Origin: Dyella flagellata
Lineage (GTDB): Bacteria; Pseudomonadota; Gammaproteobacteria; Xanthomonadales; Rhodanobacteraceae
DNA: 64,000 nucleotides
Direction: 5' to 3'
Assembly (NCBI RefSeq): GCF_030160275.1
Contig: NZ_BSOA01000003.1
Coordinates: 327,937 to 391,936, forward strand
This document shows positions 29,401 through 40,615 of the stretch, in pieces. Position numbers and translations under genes: made by a program. Below the pieces are notes generated by a model. That model ran no database searches. It saw only the letters and a list, made by a program, of their open reading frames with translations, and was not told the origin of the DNA. Within the stretch, counting starts at the first letter, position 1. Every line of letters starts with the position of its first letter.

Positions 29401-29440
29401 GCCGGTGTTCTGCCCAGCAGGTATTAAGCCTGTAGTCAAA

Positions 29441-29517
29441 GCGCCTGTAGCTCAACCGGATAGAGCATCGGCCTTCTAAGCCGACGGTTGCAGGTTCGAT
29501 TCCTGTCGGGCGCGCCA
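29441..29517 (+). tRNA. tRNA-Arg (TCT)
   Basis: A 77-base cloverleaf with CCA; the anticodon loop CTTCTAA reads TCT, for AGA/AGG codons. Confidence 0.97.
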
Positions 29518-29531
29518 GCTTCGTGGTTACG

Positions 29532-29608
29532 GTGGGCGTAGCTCAGTTGGTTAGAGTACCGGATTGTGATTCCGGTTGTCGTGGGTTCGAGTCCCATCGT
29601 CCACCCCA
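29532..29608 (+). tRNA. tRNA-His (GTG)
   Basis: A cloverleaf with CCA and anticodon GTG. The extra G at -1 that histidyl-tRNA synthetase requires is encoded at 29531 opposite C at 29605. Confidence 0.97.
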
Positions 29609-29622
29609 ATTCAAGCAGTTCT

Positions 29623-29698
<76 letters not shown>

Positions 29699-29705
29699 GC
29701 TAAAG

Positions 29706-29736
29706 AAGCACCTGGAGAATTCCAGGTGCTTTTTTC
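29706..29736 (+). terminator. Terminator of the tRNA cluster
   Basis: An 11-bp stem AAGCACCTGGA / TCCAGGTGCTT with loop GAAT runs straight into six Ts, eight bases after tRNA-Lys. The remaining gap to tRNA-Leu (29737-29986) shows no recognisable gene. Confidence 0.93.
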
Positions 29737-29986
29737 TTTGCGCGCCTTTTACCCGGGCTGCCCAAACGATTCCCGGGGTGGGTCGTGCGCCTACCTCCGG
29801 GGATGGATTTCAACGGCAAGCCCATCGCCGAATACGCGCTTGTGCTGGGCCGCTGCCGAACCGTAAAATGGGTATTCTTTGGCGCAAGGTCGCCATCGCC
29901 CCAGGTCGCGGCAGGGCAGGCATTCGAGGGTCGCATTGATCCAAGAAAGTCGTTGAGTATCCGCAGCTTGCAATCCGGCGAACGAT

Positions 29987-30072
29987 GCGAAAGTGGCGGA
30001 ATTGGTAGACGCACTGGATTTAGGTTCCAGCGGGTAACCCCCGTAAGGGTTCGAGTCCCTTCTTTCGCACCA
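29987..30072 (+). tRNA. tRNA-Leu (TAG)
   Basis: An 86-base class II tRNA with long variable arm and encoded CCA; the anticodon loop reads TAG. It lies 84 bases before tig with no terminator visible, so processing from a tRNA-tig transcript is possible. Confidence 0.96.
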
Positions 30073-30156
30073 TCGGATACCTTGAGCCTGATTTGTGGGC
30101 GGGTCACACCGCCTCGGCGCCGGTACGGGCCATTACAGGACATTCCAGGAGACGTC

Positions 30157-31449
30157 ATGCAGTTTTCGGTTGAAAACGTCGGCAAGCTCGAGCGCAAGCT
30201 CACGGTGAAATTTCCCGCGGAGCGCTTTGAGTCGCAGGTCAGCGCACGCATTGCGGAGATGAGCCGCACGGTCCGCCTGAAAGGCTTCCGTCCAGGCAAG
30301 GTGCCAGCCAACGTGATCCAGCAGCGCTTCGGCGCCCAGGTGCGCGGTGAAGTGCTGTCCGACCTGATCGGCAGCACGCTGCGTGAAGCCTTCGAGAAGG
30401 AAAACCTGCGCCCCGTCGCCAATCCCGCCATCGATACCACCGGCCAGCCGGAAAACGGCGAAATCGCCTATACCGCCACCTTCGAGGTGATGCCGGAATT
30501 CCCGGAAATCGATGTGTCCAAGCTGGAAATCAGCCGCCCGGTCGCCGAAGTCACCGATGCCGACATCGAGAAGATGATCGAAACTCTGCGCCAGCAGCGC
30601 CGCAGCTTCAATGAAGTCGAGCGTCCGTCCGCGGAAGGCGATTTCGTGATGTTCGAATACGACGCCCTGGCCGGCGACTACCGCTTCCCAACCGAGGGCC
30701 AGGAGCGCGCTGGCAGCGTGCTGGGCTCCGGCACCCTGTTCAAAGCGCTGGATGGAGCGCTCACCGGCCGCAAGGCGGATGAGACGTTCGAAAGCGAGAT
30801 CGAGTTCCCTGCCGACTTCCGCAATCCGCAGCTTGCCGGCAAGTCCGCCAAGGTCAACTTCAAGGTTGTGAAAGTACAGCAACCGACGCTGCCGGAAGTG
30901 AATGCCGAGTTCATCCAGCTGTTCGGCATCGACGATGGCGACATGGAGCATTTCCGCAAGGAAGTGCGCGCCAATCTGGAGCGCGAACTGAAGGCCGCCC
31001 TGATGGGCCGCCTGAAGTCCCAGGTGGCGGAGAAACTGGCCCAGACGCACAGCGATCTGGAGGTGCCCAACCTGATGGTGCAGGGCGAGGCACGCAACCT
31101 GGCGGCAGCCAGCGTCCCGCGTGGCCAGCAGCCTCCGCAGCAGCTGGTCGATTCCGCCGTGCCGGCCGCGCGCCTGCGCGTCATTGCCGGCCTGCTGATG
31201 GGTGAAATCGCCCGCAAGACCGAACTCAAGCTGGACCGTACGCGCCTGGCCGAACAGCTCGCCGCGATTGCCTCGACCTACGAGGAGCCGGAGAAGGTCA
31301 TTGAACTCTACAATGGCGACCCCCAGCTGATGTCAGGACTGCAGAACCGCGTCATGGAGGATCAGGTGGCCGAGTGGGTGGCCGAACACGCCAACACCAC
31401 CGTGCAGAACCTGAGCTTCGACGAGGTGATGCGCCCGGTCGGCGCCTGA
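30157..31449 (+). CDS. tig: Trigger factor
   Basis: This 430-residue ribosome-associated chaperone has an N-terminal ribosome-binding domain with the signature GFRPGKVP, a central FKBP-type prolyl isomerase domain (about 150-245, [14 protein letters not shown]), and a helical C-terminal chaperone domain. It catches nascent chains at the exit tunnel. The start at 30157 (MQFSVENVG) follows CCAGGAGACGTC; longer in-frame starts run through the tRNA-Leu gene and are not credible. It heads the tig-clpP-clpX-lon-hup block. Confidence 0.97.
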   Translation: MQFSVENVGKLERKLTVKFPAERFESQVSARIAEMSRTVRLKGFRPGKVPANVIQQRFGAQVRGEVLSDLIGSTLREAFEKENLRPVANPAIDTTGQPENGEIAYTATFEVMPEFPEIDVSKLEISRPVAEVTDADIEKMIETLRQQRRSFNEVERPSAEGDFVMFEYDALAGDYRFPTEGQERAGSVLGSGTLFKALDGALTGRKADETFESEIEFPADFRNPQLAGKSAKVNFKVVKVQQPTLPEVNAEFIQLFGIDDGDMEHFRKEVRANLERELKAALMGRLKSQVAEKLAQTHSDLEVPNLMVQGEARNLAAASVPRGQQPPQQLVDSAVPAARLRVIAGLLMGEIARKTELKLDRTRLAEQLAAIASTYEEPEKVIELYNGDPQLMSGLQNRVMEDQVAEWVAEHANTTVQNLSFDEVMRPVGA

Positions 31450-31518
31450 GGCGATTCGTTCAGGCTCGACGTATGGCCAGGGCGTGGCAAGGGTAGGCAT
31501 TACCTTTGCACGCATCAG

Positions 31519-31589
31519 GTTCGATCCCTATCGAACGCTGCACCGCGAATCGGGCACATACTTCATGTGCCGGATTCGCGGCCGGTTTT
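31519..31589 (+). terminator. Tandem hairpins between tig and clpP
   Basis: The first hairpin is a perfect 7-bp stem with loop CCCT (31519-31536). The second is a 17-bp stem with one mismatch and a 5-base loop (31543-31581), followed by GCCGGTTTT. The second probably terminates or attenuates tig transcription. The rest of the 235-base gap is unremarkable. Confidence 0.65.
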
Positions 31590-31684
31590 CGCTCCGGTTC
31601 GCTGGTGGATGGAATCGCCAACCTGCTAGTCTGGCTTGGACCTACGAATCGATTTTAAGTCCCCATACCCGGAGAGCCGCACGC

Positions 31685-32314
31685 ATGGCCATGGACCCGA
31701 TCCAGAACCTCAACCTGGTGCCGATCGTTGTTGAGCAGACCGCTCGCGGCGAACGTTCGTATGACATCTACTCGCGCCTGCTGAAGGAACGGGTGATCTT
31801 CCTGGTCGGTGAAGTCAACGACCAGGTGGCCAATCTGCTGGTAGCGCAGATGCTGTTCCTTGAATCGGAAAATCCCGACAAGGACATCCATCTGTACATC
31901 AATAGTCCCGGCGGCGCCGTCACGGCCGGCCTGGCGATCTACGACACCATGCAATTCGTCAAGCCCGACGTGAGCACGATGTGCGTCGGACAGGCCTGCA
32001 GCGCCGCGTCGCTGTTGCTGATGGCCGGAGCCAAGGGCAAGCGCTATTCGCTGCCCAATTCACGCGTGATGATTCACCAGCCCTCGGGCGGTGCACGCGG
32101 ACAGGCCACCGACATCGAGATTCAGGCCCAGGAAATCCTGTACCTGCGTCGCCGGCTGAACGACATTTACGTTCACCATACCGGCCAGGAGCTGGATAGG
32201 ATCGAACGTGATATGGAGCGCGATCGCTTCATGAGCGCAGAGCAGGCCAAGGAATACGGCCTCATCGACGCCGTTCTGGACCGCCGGGCCGTAGAAACGG
32301 TCAAGTCGGCCTGA
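31685..32314 (+). CDS. clpP: ATP-dependent Clp protease proteolytic subunit
   Basis: This 209-residue serine protease subunit forms the tetradecameric barrel fed by ClpX or ClpA. The catalytic Ser106 lies in GQACSAAS, His131 in VMIHQPSGG, and the Asp follows in the [14 protein letters not shown] helix region. A short propeptide precedes [13 protein letters not shown]. The start at 31685 ([10 protein letters not shown]) is used; the second Met is two codons on. It is followed by clpX 106 bases downstream. Confidence 0.98.
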   Translation: MAMDPIQNLNLVPIVVEQTARGERSYDIYSRLLKERVIFLVGEVNDQVANLLVAQMLFLESENPDKDIHLYINSPGGAVTAGLAIYDTMQFVKPDVSTMCVGQACSAASLLLMAGAKGKRYSLPNSRVMIHQPSGGARGQATDIEIQAQEILYLRRRLNDIYVHHTGQELDRIERDMERDRFMSAEQAKEYGLIDAVLDRRAVETVKSA

Positions 32315-32420
32315 TTTCGGCCGAAGCCATCACAAAAGTGGCGGTTCCGGGTCCGGGTGCGGACTCGGAACCCTGTGCTATTCTCGACCCGTACCGGGAT
32401 TTTCTAGCAGGATCAAACGA

Positions 32421-33725
<1,305 letters not shown>

Positions 33726-33750
33726 TCGCAGTCCATACGGTGCATGAACG

Positions 33751-33787
33751 ACGGCCTCGGCGGCATCCGCCGGGGCCGTGTTTTTTC
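33751..33787 (+). terminator. Terminator of clpX
   Basis: A 13-bp stem with one mismatch (33751-33763 with 33767-33779) and loop CAT is followed by GTTTTTT. Confidence 0.9.
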
Positions 33788-33990
33788 CGTTATTGCGTCG
33801 GTACTTGTGTGCGTCGTTCAGCGCCTCCACTTGACGACTCAATGGCCACGGCGCAGTGTCGGGGTCGTCAGCCGTAGTGGTGCCGGATGCGCCGCATGAG
33901 CTTGGATGTACCGAGCCGGCTGATGCCGTAAAGATGGCCTGGATGGCTGTTCCAAGGTTTTCACCCTTTTTTCGCGAGAGATCTCCTGCG

Positions 33991-36486
33991 ATGGCAAAAA
34001 GTGCCGCAATCCCCACTGTTACTGGCGCCGCCCTAGACGTACTGCCCGTACTTCCGCTGCGTGACGTGGTCGTGTACCCGCACATGGTGATTCCGCTGTT
34101 CGTGGGGCGCGACAAATCCATGCGCGCGCTGGAGCGCGCGATGGAAGGCGAGCGTCAGATCCTGTTGGTAGCGCAGAAGAGCCCGGATATCGACGATCCG
34201 GCGATCAAGGACCTGCACCAGATCGGCACGCTTGCCGGCGTGCTGCAATTGTTGAAGCTACCCGACGGTACCGTGAAGGTGCTGGTCGAGGGCCAGTCGC
34301 GCGTAACCATTGATGAGTACCAGGATGAATCGGGCATGCTCGTCGCGCGCTCGCATGTCATCGAGCCCGTGTACAGCATCAAGGATCGCGAACTGGACGT
34401 GGTTTCGCGCACGCTGGTTTCGCTGTTCGAGCAATTGGTGAAGCAGAGCCGCAAGCTGCCGCCGGAAGTGCTGGCCACGCTTTCGGGCATTGATGATCCC
34501 TCACGCCTTGCCGACTCGATCGCCGCGCATCTTTCCGTGCGCATGGCGGACAAGCAGAAAGTGCTGGAAACCTCGGACGTTGCCCAGCGCCTGGAATTGC
34601 TGATCGGTCTGGTCGATGGCGAAATCGACCTGCAGCAAGTGGAAAAGCGCATCCGCGGCCGCGTGAAGTCGCAGATGGAAAAGAGCCAGCGCGAGTACTA
34701 CCTCAACGAGCAGATGAAGGCGATCCAGAAGGAGCTGGGCGAAAGCGAGGAAGGTCCGAACGAAATCGAGGAACTGCAAAAGAAGATTGAAGAAGCCGGC
34801 ATGCCCAAGCCCGTGCTGGCCAAGGCACGGCAGGAATTCGGCAAGTTGCGCCAGATGTCGCCGATGTCGGCCGAGGCCACTGTGGTGCGCAACTATCTGG
34901 ATTGGCTGATCGGCGTGCCGTGGAAGAAGCGCAGCAAGGTCCGCAAGGACCTCGCGTTGGCGCAGCAGGTGCTGGATGCCGATCACTTCGGCCTGGAGAA
35001 GGTGAAGGAACGCATCCTCGAATACCTCGCCGTGCAGCAGCGCGTGAGCAGCATGAAAGGCCCGATCCTGTGCCTCGTCGGTCCGCCCGGCGTGGGCAAG
35101 ACCTCGCTCGGCCAATCGATCGCCAAGGCGACCAACCGCAAGTTTGTCCGCATGAGCCTGGGCGGCGTGCGCGACGAAGCGGAAATCCGCGGTCACCGTC
35201 GCACCTACATCGGTTCGATGCCTGGCCGCATCGTGCAGAACATGAACAAGGTCGGCAGCAAAAATCCGCTGTTCGTGCTCGACGAAATCGACAAGATGTC
35301 GATGGACTTCCGTGGCGACCCGTCATCGGCGCTGCTGGAAGTGCTCGATCCGGAGCAAAACCACACCTTCAACGATCACTATCTGGAAGTCGATCTCGAT
35401 CTTTCGGAGGTGATGTGGATTGCCACCGCCAATTCGCTGAATATCCCGGGGCCCTTGTTGGATCGCATGGAAGTCATCCGCATTCCCGGTTACACCGAGG
35501 ATGAAAAACTTGCGATCGCGCAGAAGTACCTGCTGCCCAAGCAGATCAAGGCCAATGGCCTGAAGCCCGACGAGGTCGCGGTGGATGCAGAGGCTTTGCG
35601 CGATATCGTGCGCTATTACACACGCGAATCGGGCGTGCGCAATCTCGAGCGCGAGATCTCCAAGATCTGCCGCAAGGTGGTCAAGCAGCTCACCCTGGGC
35701 GAACTCAAGGAGGGCGCGGAGCCTGCCAAGCCGAAGAAGTCGGCCAAGGCGGCGGCCGGCAAGGTCAAGGTCAATTCCGACAATCTCGAGAAGTATCTCG
35801 GTGTGCGTCGCTTTGATTTCGGCCGCAAGGAATTGCAGAACGAAATCGGCCTGGTCACGGGCCTGGCGTGGACGCAGGTCGGCGGCGATCTGCTCAGCAT
35901 CGAAGCATCGATCGTGCCGGGCAAGGGGCGCCAGGTGCATACCGGCCAGCTCGGCGACGTGATGAAGGAATCGATCCAGGCGGCCTTGTCGGTGGTGCGC
36001 GCGCGTGCCAATCGGTTTGGCATCGATCCGGATTTCCACGAGAAAATCGACCTGCACATTCATGTGCCCGAAGGCGCCACCCCGAAGGATGGGCCGAGCG
36101 CGGGCATCGCCATGTGCACGGCGCTGGTGTCGGCGCTGACCAAGGTGCCGGTGCGCTCCGAAGTGGCGATGACCGGTGAAATCACGCTGCGCGGTCGCGT
36201 GCTGCCGATCGGGGGCTTGAAGGAAAAATTGCTGGCGGCGCATCGCGGCGGCATCACCACCGTGATCATTCCGGACGAGAACCGCAAGGATCTGGCGGAT
36301 ATTCCGGAAAACATCACCGGTTCGCTGGACATCCATCCGGTGCGCTGGATCGACGAAGTGCTCGATATTGCGCTGGAGCATGCGTTGCGGCCGTTGCCGG
36401 CCAAGGAGCCGGCCGAGGCAGGTGCGGGTGGCAGCGAAGCCGTGCCGCACGACGATGCTGCCGAGACACCCGCACGGCCGCACTGA
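33991..36486 (+). CDS. lon: ATP-dependent Lon protease
   Basis: This 831-residue AAA+ serine protease degrades misfolded and regulatory proteins. Domains are an N-terminal LON substrate-binding domain ([22 protein letters not shown] onward, to about 210), a coiled-coil region, an AAA+ module with GPPGVGKT and [10 protein letters not shown], and a C-terminal protease domain with the catalytic Ser in DGPSAGIAM and Lys in [14 protein letters not shown]. The start [10 protein letters not shown] at 33991 is chosen; an in-frame extension of 45 residues upstream lacks family character. The C-terminal tail is Ala/Glu-rich. Confidence 0.97.
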   Translation: MAKSAAIPTVTGAALDVLPVLPLRDVVVYPHMVIPLFVGRDKSMRALERAMEGERQILLVAQKSPDIDDPAIKDLHQIGTLAGVLQLLKLPDGTVKVLVEGQSRVTIDEYQDESGMLVARSHVIEPVYSIKDRELDVVSRTLVSLFEQLVKQSRKLPPEVLATLSGIDDPSRLADSIAAHLSVRMADKQKVLETSDVAQRLELLIGLVDGEIDLQQVEKRIRGRVKSQMEKSQREYYLNEQMKAIQKELGESEEGPNEIEELQKKIEEAGMPKPVLAKARQEFGKLRQMSPMSAEATVVRNYLDWLIGVPWKKRSKVRKDLALAQQVLDADHFGLEKVKERILEYLAVQQRVSSMKGPILCLVGPPGVGKTSLGQSIAKATNRKFVRMSLGGVRDEAEIRGHRRTYIGSMPGRIVQNMNKVGSKNPLFVLDEIDKMSMDFRGDPSSALLEVLDPEQNHTFNDHYLEVDLDLSEVMWIATANSLNIPGPLLDRMEVIRIPGYTEDEKLAIAQKYLLPKQIKANGLKPDEVAVDAEALRDIVRYYTRESGVRNLEREISKICRKVVKQLTLGELKEGAEPAKPKKSAKAAAGKVKVNSDNLEKYLGVRRFDFGRKELQNEIGLVTGLAWTQVGGDLLSIEASIVPGKGRQVHTGQLGDVMKESIQAALSVVRARANRFGIDPDFHEKIDLHIHVPEGATPKDGPSAGIAMCTALVSALTKVPVRSEVAMTGEITLRGRVLPIGGLKEKLLAAHRGGITTVIIPDENRKDLADIPENITGSLDIHPVRWIDEVLDIALEHALRPLPAKEPAEAGAGGSEAVPHDDAAETPARPH

Positions 36487-36514
36487 CTTTAGTCGTTCCG
36501 AAGCTGTCCTTGGG

Positions 36515-36546
36515 ACGGGCGGCACGTGTAACGTGCCACCCGTTTC
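36515..36546 (+). terminator. Terminator-like hairpin after lon
   Basis: A 13-bp stem (36515-36527 with 36531-36543, one mismatch) with loop GTA is followed by only three Ts. A second small hairpin (GCATAG / CTATGC) lies at 36579-36597. The 326-base lon-hup gap otherwise holds the hup promoter and no gene. Confidence 0.6.
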
Positions 36547-36642
36547 GCAAGGCGCCATAGCACAGCCGGATGACGTTTGCATAGCGTTTGCCTATGCGTA
36601 ACGCCCCTGCTGAACCACCGCAATGCCTTGGTAGCACTCGTA

Positions 36643-36671
36643 TTGCGGACCTTTAGGGGCGCTGGTATAAA
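36643..36671 (+). promoter_or_regulatory. Sigma-70 promoter of hup
   Basis: TTGCGG (36643-36648) and TATAAA (36666-36671) have a 17-base spacer, about 140 bases before the hup start, leaving a long untranslated leader. Confidence 0.7.
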
Positions 36672-36812
36672 GTCTCACCTCATCCTGACGTCTCATTCCG
36701 ATGCACAGCGATGCGGGGCTGCCTGGCAGCGCCCGGCTCGAATCGACTCTTTCCCGCCTTAGTCCCGTCCCAATTTTCCGCGGGCCGAATACCTGTTCAA
36801 GGGAGTAACTCA

Positions 36813-37085
36813 ATGAATAAAACCGATCTGATCAATGCCGTCGCCGAAAAAGCCGAACTGACCAAGGCTGATGCGGGCCGTGCCCTCGAAGCATTCTTCG
36901 AGACCGTGCAAAAGGCGCTGCAAAACGGCGATGACGTCGCGGTCGTCGGCTTTGGCACCTTTACCGTACGCAGCCGTGCTGCCCGTACCGGCCGCAATCC
37001 CCGTACCAACGAGGAGATCAAGATCGCCGCCTCCAAGGTTCCGGCGTTCAAGGCTGGCAAGACGCTCAAGGACGCCCTAAACTAA
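36813..37085 (+). CDS. hup: DNA-binding protein HU
   Basis: This 90-residue nucleoid protein bends and compacts DNA as a dimer. It has the HU signature [18 protein letters not shown] with the DNA-intercalating proline in RNPRTNEE, and an N terminus [21 protein letters not shown] typical of HU-beta. AAGGGAG precedes the ATG. Its place between lon and ppiD matches hupB of other gammaproteobacteria; two tRNAs are inserted before ppiD. Confidence 0.96.
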   Translation: MNKTDLINAVAEKAELTKADAGRALEAFFETVQKALQNGDDVAVVGFGTFTVRSRAARTGRNPRTNEEIKIAASKVPAFKAGKTLKDALN

Positions 37086-37104
37086 GCGGCCCGCTAGGGT
37101 CCGG

Positions 37105-37179
37105 GGGTGCTTAGCTCAGCGGTAGAGCGTCGCCCTTACAAGGCGAGGGTCGTAGGTTCGATCCCTACAGCACCCACCA
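37105..37179 (+). tRNA. tRNA-Val (TAC)
   Basis: A 75-base cloverleaf with CCA; the anticodon loop CTTACAA reads TAC. It begins 19 bases after hup, so it is probably processed from a hup-tRNA transcript. Confidence 0.97.
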
Positions 37180-37186
37180 GTTAAGT

Positions 37187-37263
37187 GGAGCGGTAGTTCA
37201 GTCGGTTAGAATGCTGGCCTGTCACGCCGGAGGTCGCGGGTTCGAGTCCCGTCCGCTCCGCCA
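37187..37263 (+). tRNA. tRNA-Asp (GTC)
   Basis: A 77-base cloverleaf with CCA; anticodon GTC. Its sequence is identical to the minus-strand tRNA-Asp at 51136-51212. Confidence 0.97.
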
Positions 37264-37270
37264 CGGTTTG

Positions 37271-37301
37271 CAAGGGCGCCCCGGTGGCGCCCTTGTTGTT
37301 T
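37271..37301 (+). terminator. Terminator after tRNA-Asp
   Basis: A 10-bp stem CAAGGGCGCC / GGCGCCCTTG with loop CCGGT is followed by TTGTTT. Confidence 0.8.
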
Positions 37302-37345
37302 AGGTCACGCGCGGCGACGCGCAAACTTACATCGCGGGAAGAACC

Positions 37346-39253
37346 ATGCTGCAGTCACTACGCGACAAGATGCAAGGATGGCCGGCCATCATTGTGCTGG
37401 GCGTTGCCGTCTTCGCCATGTCGTTCTTCGGTATCGAAGGCTACTTCAACTCTCACGTTGAAACCTTTGTCGCCAAAGTCGGCAAGCGCGAAGTCAGCCA
37501 ACAGCAATTCCAGGACACGATCAATCGCATCCGTCAGCAGCAGCGTGCGCAACTGGGTGACCAGTTCGATCCGACGGTGTTCGACAAGCCCGAATTCAAG
37601 CAACAGATCGTCGACGGGCTGATCAGCCAGCAGCTGATGTTGCAGGCCAATGAGGATCTGGGCATGCGCGTGTCGGACGTAGCGCTGCGCGACACCATCG
37701 CTGCGAACCCGGCATTCCAGGTCGACGGCAAATTCAACGGCGACATGTATCGCGCGCAATTGGCCGGAGCCGGCATGACGCCGGAGATGTACCAGGACAA
37801 CATGCGCAACTCGATGGAGAGCAGCCTGCTGCAGGATGCGATCAGCGGCAGCACCGTCATTACGCCCGCCGATATCGATCGCTACCTCGACATCAGGTTG
37901 CAGCGTCGCGACATCCGTTATTTCGTGCTGCCGCGTCCGGCGCCCCAGGACAGCCAGGTGACGGACGCGCAAGTGCAGGATTACTACAAGGCGCACCAGG
38001 CGGATTTCATGAATCCGGAGCAAGTGTCGCTGAAGTACATCGAAGTCAATGGCGCGGATCTGAAAGCCGATACGCAGCCGACCGATGAAGAGTTGAAAAA
38101 GCGTTACCAGAGCGAGATCGCGCGTTTCGGCATGCCGGAAGAGCGCGAGGTCTCGCATATCCTGATCAACGTGCCGAAGAACGCAACGCCTGCACAGCAG
38201 AAGGCGGCGCTGGACAAGGCTGAAAAAATCGCTGCTGAAGCCACTCCGGCCAATTTCACCAAGCTCGCGCAGCAGGATTCGGACGACCTTGGCTCGAAGC
38301 TGCAGGGCGGCGACCTGGGCTGGCTGCAAAAGGGCGTGACCAACGCCGCCTTCGACGCGGCGATGTTTGCGCTGCAGAAGGGCCAGATCTCCAAGCCCGT
38401 GCTGTCCGACGAGGGCTACCACATCATCTACCTGCGCGATGTTCGCAGCGGCCAGACCAAGCCGTTCGAGCAGGTGCGGGGCGAACTTTTGAAAGAAGCC
38501 ACGGCCGGTGACCGCGACCGCGTGTACAACGAAACCGCGGGCAAGATGACCGATCTCACTTCGCAGAATCCCGGTTCGCTGGAGCCGGCGGCGCAGGCGT
38601 TGCATCTTGAGATCAAGCAAACGCCGCTGTTCAGTCGCGCCGGCGGGCAGGGGATCGCTGCCAATCCCAAACTGATCGCCGCCGCGTTCTCCAATGACGT
38701 GCTCGCCTCCGGCAACAACTCGCCCTTGGTCAACCTCGACAAGACCGACTCGGTGGTGGTGCGCATGGACAAGCACATTCCGGCATCCGCCAAACCGGTT
38801 GCGGAAGTCCACGACACGATCGTGCAGAAGATCCTCGACCAGCGTATTGCCGAGGCCGCGCACCAGAAGGCGGACGTATTAGTCCAGCGCCTGGCCAAGG
38901 GCGAAGACATCGCTGCGCTCGCCCAGGCCGAGCACGCCGACCTGAAGACTTCCAACCAGGCCGAGCGCGTCCAGCAGGGCGTGCCGCAGCCGGTGCTTGA
39001 ACAGGCCTTCAAGACGCCTCATCCGGGCGCCGATGGCAAACCGCAATACGCGAGCATCGAGCTGGATCAGGGTACGTACGCCGTGCTGGCCGTCGACAAG
39101 GTGGAGGCGGCCGATCTCTCCAAGCTGACCGCCGAGGAGCGCCAGCAGCTCTATCGCCAGATGGTGCAGGTTTACGGCGGCGTGGAAAGCCAGGGCTTCG
39201 TCGATATGCTCAAGACGAAGGTCAAGATCGAAATTGCCAAGGATCGCATGTAG
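37346..39253 (+). CDS. ppiD: Periplasmic chaperone / peptidyl-prolyl isomerase PpiD
   Basis: This 635-residue inner-membrane-anchored protein has one N-terminal helix (PAIIVLGVAVFAMSFFGI), a SurA-like N-terminal chaperone region, a parvulin domain at about 265-375 (EVSHILINVP ... GDLGWLQKG ... GYHIIYLRDV), and a long C-terminal helical region. It helps proteins emerging from the Sec translocon. Length matches E. coli PpiD (623). A terminator follows. Confidence 0.94.
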   Translation: MLQSLRDKMQGWPAIIVLGVAVFAMSFFGIEGYFNSHVETFVAKVGKREVSQQQFQDTINRIRQQQRAQLGDQFDPTVFDKPEFKQQIVDGLISQQLMLQANEDLGMRVSDVALRDTIAANPAFQVDGKFNGDMYRAQLAGAGMTPEMYQDNMRNSMESSLLQDAISGSTVITPADIDRYLDIRLQRRDIRYFVLPRPAPQDSQVTDAQVQDYYKAHQADFMNPEQVSLKYIEVNGADLKADTQPTDEELKKRYQSEIARFGMPEEREVSHILINVPKNATPAQQKAALDKAEKIAAEATPANFTKLAQQDSDDLGSKLQGGDLGWLQKGVTNAAFDAAMFALQKGQISKPVLSDEGYHIIYLRDVRSGQTKPFEQVRGELLKEATAGDRDRVYNETAGKMTDLTSQNPGSLEPAAQALHLEIKQTPLFSRAGGQGIAANPKLIAAAFSNDVLASGNNSPLVNLDKTDSVVVRMDKHIPASAKPVAEVHDTIVQKILDQRIAEAAHQKADVLVQRLAKGEDIAALAQAEHADLKTSNQAERVQQGVPQPVLEQAFKTPHPGADGKPQYASIELDQGTYAVLAVDKVEAADLSKLTAEERQQLYRQMVQVYGGVESQGFVDMLKTKVKIEIAKDRM

Positions 39254-39276
39254 TCCAAACGCATGAAATTTCGCGT

Positions 39277-39310
39277 AAAAAAAGGCGGCTTTGAACAGCC
39301 GCCTTTTTTT
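39277..39310 (+). terminator. Terminator of ppiD (bidirectional)
   Basis: An 8-bp stem AGGCGGCT / AGCCGCCT with a 6-base loop is flanked by an A run and seven Ts. It also suits the convergent mltD gene. Confidence 0.93.
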
Positions 39311-39382
39311 GTGCGCTTGAGACGCCGCGCTCATCCATCGCGGGGCGTATGAAGTCTTGCGGGCGTGGACCGGCCGATGCGC

Positions 39383-40615
39383 TCAGGGCTGATCCGGCGA
39401 GTCGAGCTTGAGCACTTGGCCTGGCTTCAGCGCCTTGCCATGCAAATGATTCAAGCGTTCGAGCGTGCTCATGCTGATCGAATAGTGGTGCGCGATCTGC
39501 CACAGGCTTTCGCCGGACTTCACCACGTGCGTGCGCGGTGCATCTGAGTGCGCGCTGTCGGCCTGGTCGGCATAGATCGCCGGCAAAGGCGTGTTGTTGG
39601 AGGTGCTGGCCACCATGCCCTGGTCGTTGGCGATTTGCATCGCGTTGCGCAGCAGTTCGGCATTGCGATGCGGCATCAACAAGTGCGCTTGCGTTTCCGT
39701 GTCCAGAAAATTGCTCTGCAATGCGGGATTCAGGCGCTTGAGCGCGTCGGTTCCCATGCCCGCATGATCGGCTGCGATGGACAGGGGCATGCCGTGGTCG
39801 ATTTGCACCGTTTCAAGATGCTGATCGGCCGGAAGGGTTGGCAGCTCAACATTGAAACGCGAGGGGTCGCGCACCACGCAGGAAATCGCCAGCAACTTGG
39901 TGAGATGTTCGCGCGTCACCTTCGGTACCGGCCACTTGGGAATGGCCGGCTCGTCCGGCGGTAAACCATGTTGCTGCACCATCCGTTGCACACCGAATTC
40001 GCCGCGATTGAATGCATAGTCGACCAGGCGCCAGTCATGCAGCTGGTCGTGGTAATCGTGCAACAAGTGCATCACGCCATTCGTCGCGGCGGAGGTGTCC
40101 AGGCGGCCGTCATAACGGCGATCCATGTGCAAGCCCATGTGGTGCGCAGTGCTTTGCACCAGCTGCCACATGCCGGCCGGCAAATTGCGATGGCCGGGGA
40201 TGGGGTGATACTCGCTTTCAACCCACGGCAACAGCACGAACTCACCGGCCACGTCGTTTTTCTCGGCCGCCTGCTGCACGTAGATCAGCTGTGGTAGCGC
40301 ATCGCTCATCTGTTGCTCGAAGCGCTGCGGATTTTGCGTGTAACGATGCGCCCATACCATGATCTGCGGGTCCGCATCGCAATCTGCCATCGCAAAGCTG
40401 CCGCGCAATTTGTCCCATACGTTCGCGCCGGTCTCTTCGTAGGGAGCGGGCGAGGGCGCTGCTTGTGGTGCAGGCGAGGATGCGGTGGGCGGCAGGCCGG
40501 AGGGAGGAGGAATCGTAGCCGGTGCCGGCGATGCTGGCCTGGTCGCCGGAGGAGGTGCGCACGCGGCCAGCAAGGAGGCCAGGGCAAGCGGTAGAAGTCG
40601 TCGTGTGTGCTTCAT
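39383..40615 (-). CDS. mltD: Membrane-bound lytic murein transglycosylase D-like lipoprotein
   Basis: This 410-residue lipoprotein (lipobox LAAC, then a Pro-rich linker to about residue 60) has a GH23 transglycosylase domain. The catalytic Glu is in LPWVESEYHP, followed by GMWQLVQSTAHHMGL. A single LysM domain (HVVKSGESLWQIAHHY...LKPGQVLKL) lies at the C terminus. It cleaves glycan strands of peptidoglycan to 1,6-anhydro ends. The usual GAAGLWQ and AYNAGEG motifs are altered to LPAGMWQ and AFNRGEF, and only one LysM is present where MltD often has two or more. Its start overlaps the gloB stop. Confidence 0.85.
   Translation of the reverse strand: MKHTRRLLPLALASLLAACAPPPATRPASPAPATIPPPSGLPPTASSPAPQAAPSPAPYEETGANVWDKLRGSFAMADCDADPQIMVWAHRYTQNPQRFEQQMSDALPQLIYVQQAAEKNDVAGEFVLLPWVESEYHPIPGHRNLPAGMWQLVQSTAHHMGLHMDRRYDGRLDTSAATNGVMHLLHDYHDQLHDWRLVDYAFNRGEFGVQRMVQQHGLPPDEPAIPKWPVPKVTREHLTKLLAISCVVRDPSRFNVELPTLPADQHLETVQIDHGMPLSIAADHAGMGTDALKRLNPALQSNFLDTETQAHLLMPHRNAELLRNAMQIANDQGMVASTSNNTPLPAIYADQADSAHSDAPRTHVVKSGESLWQIAHHYSISMSTLERLNHLHGKALKPGQVLKLDSPDQP

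Noticed and set aside
29785-30156. N-terminal extension of trigger factor
   Set aside because: The frame is open but runs straight through the tRNA-Leu gene and has no similarity to trigger factor; the ribosome site and family start are at 30157.
31635-31667. Sigma-32 promoter for clpP (CTTGGA ... CCCCATA)
   Set aside because: The -10-like CCCCATA is good, but the spacer to CTTGGA is 20 bases where 13-15 is expected, and no better -35 is present.
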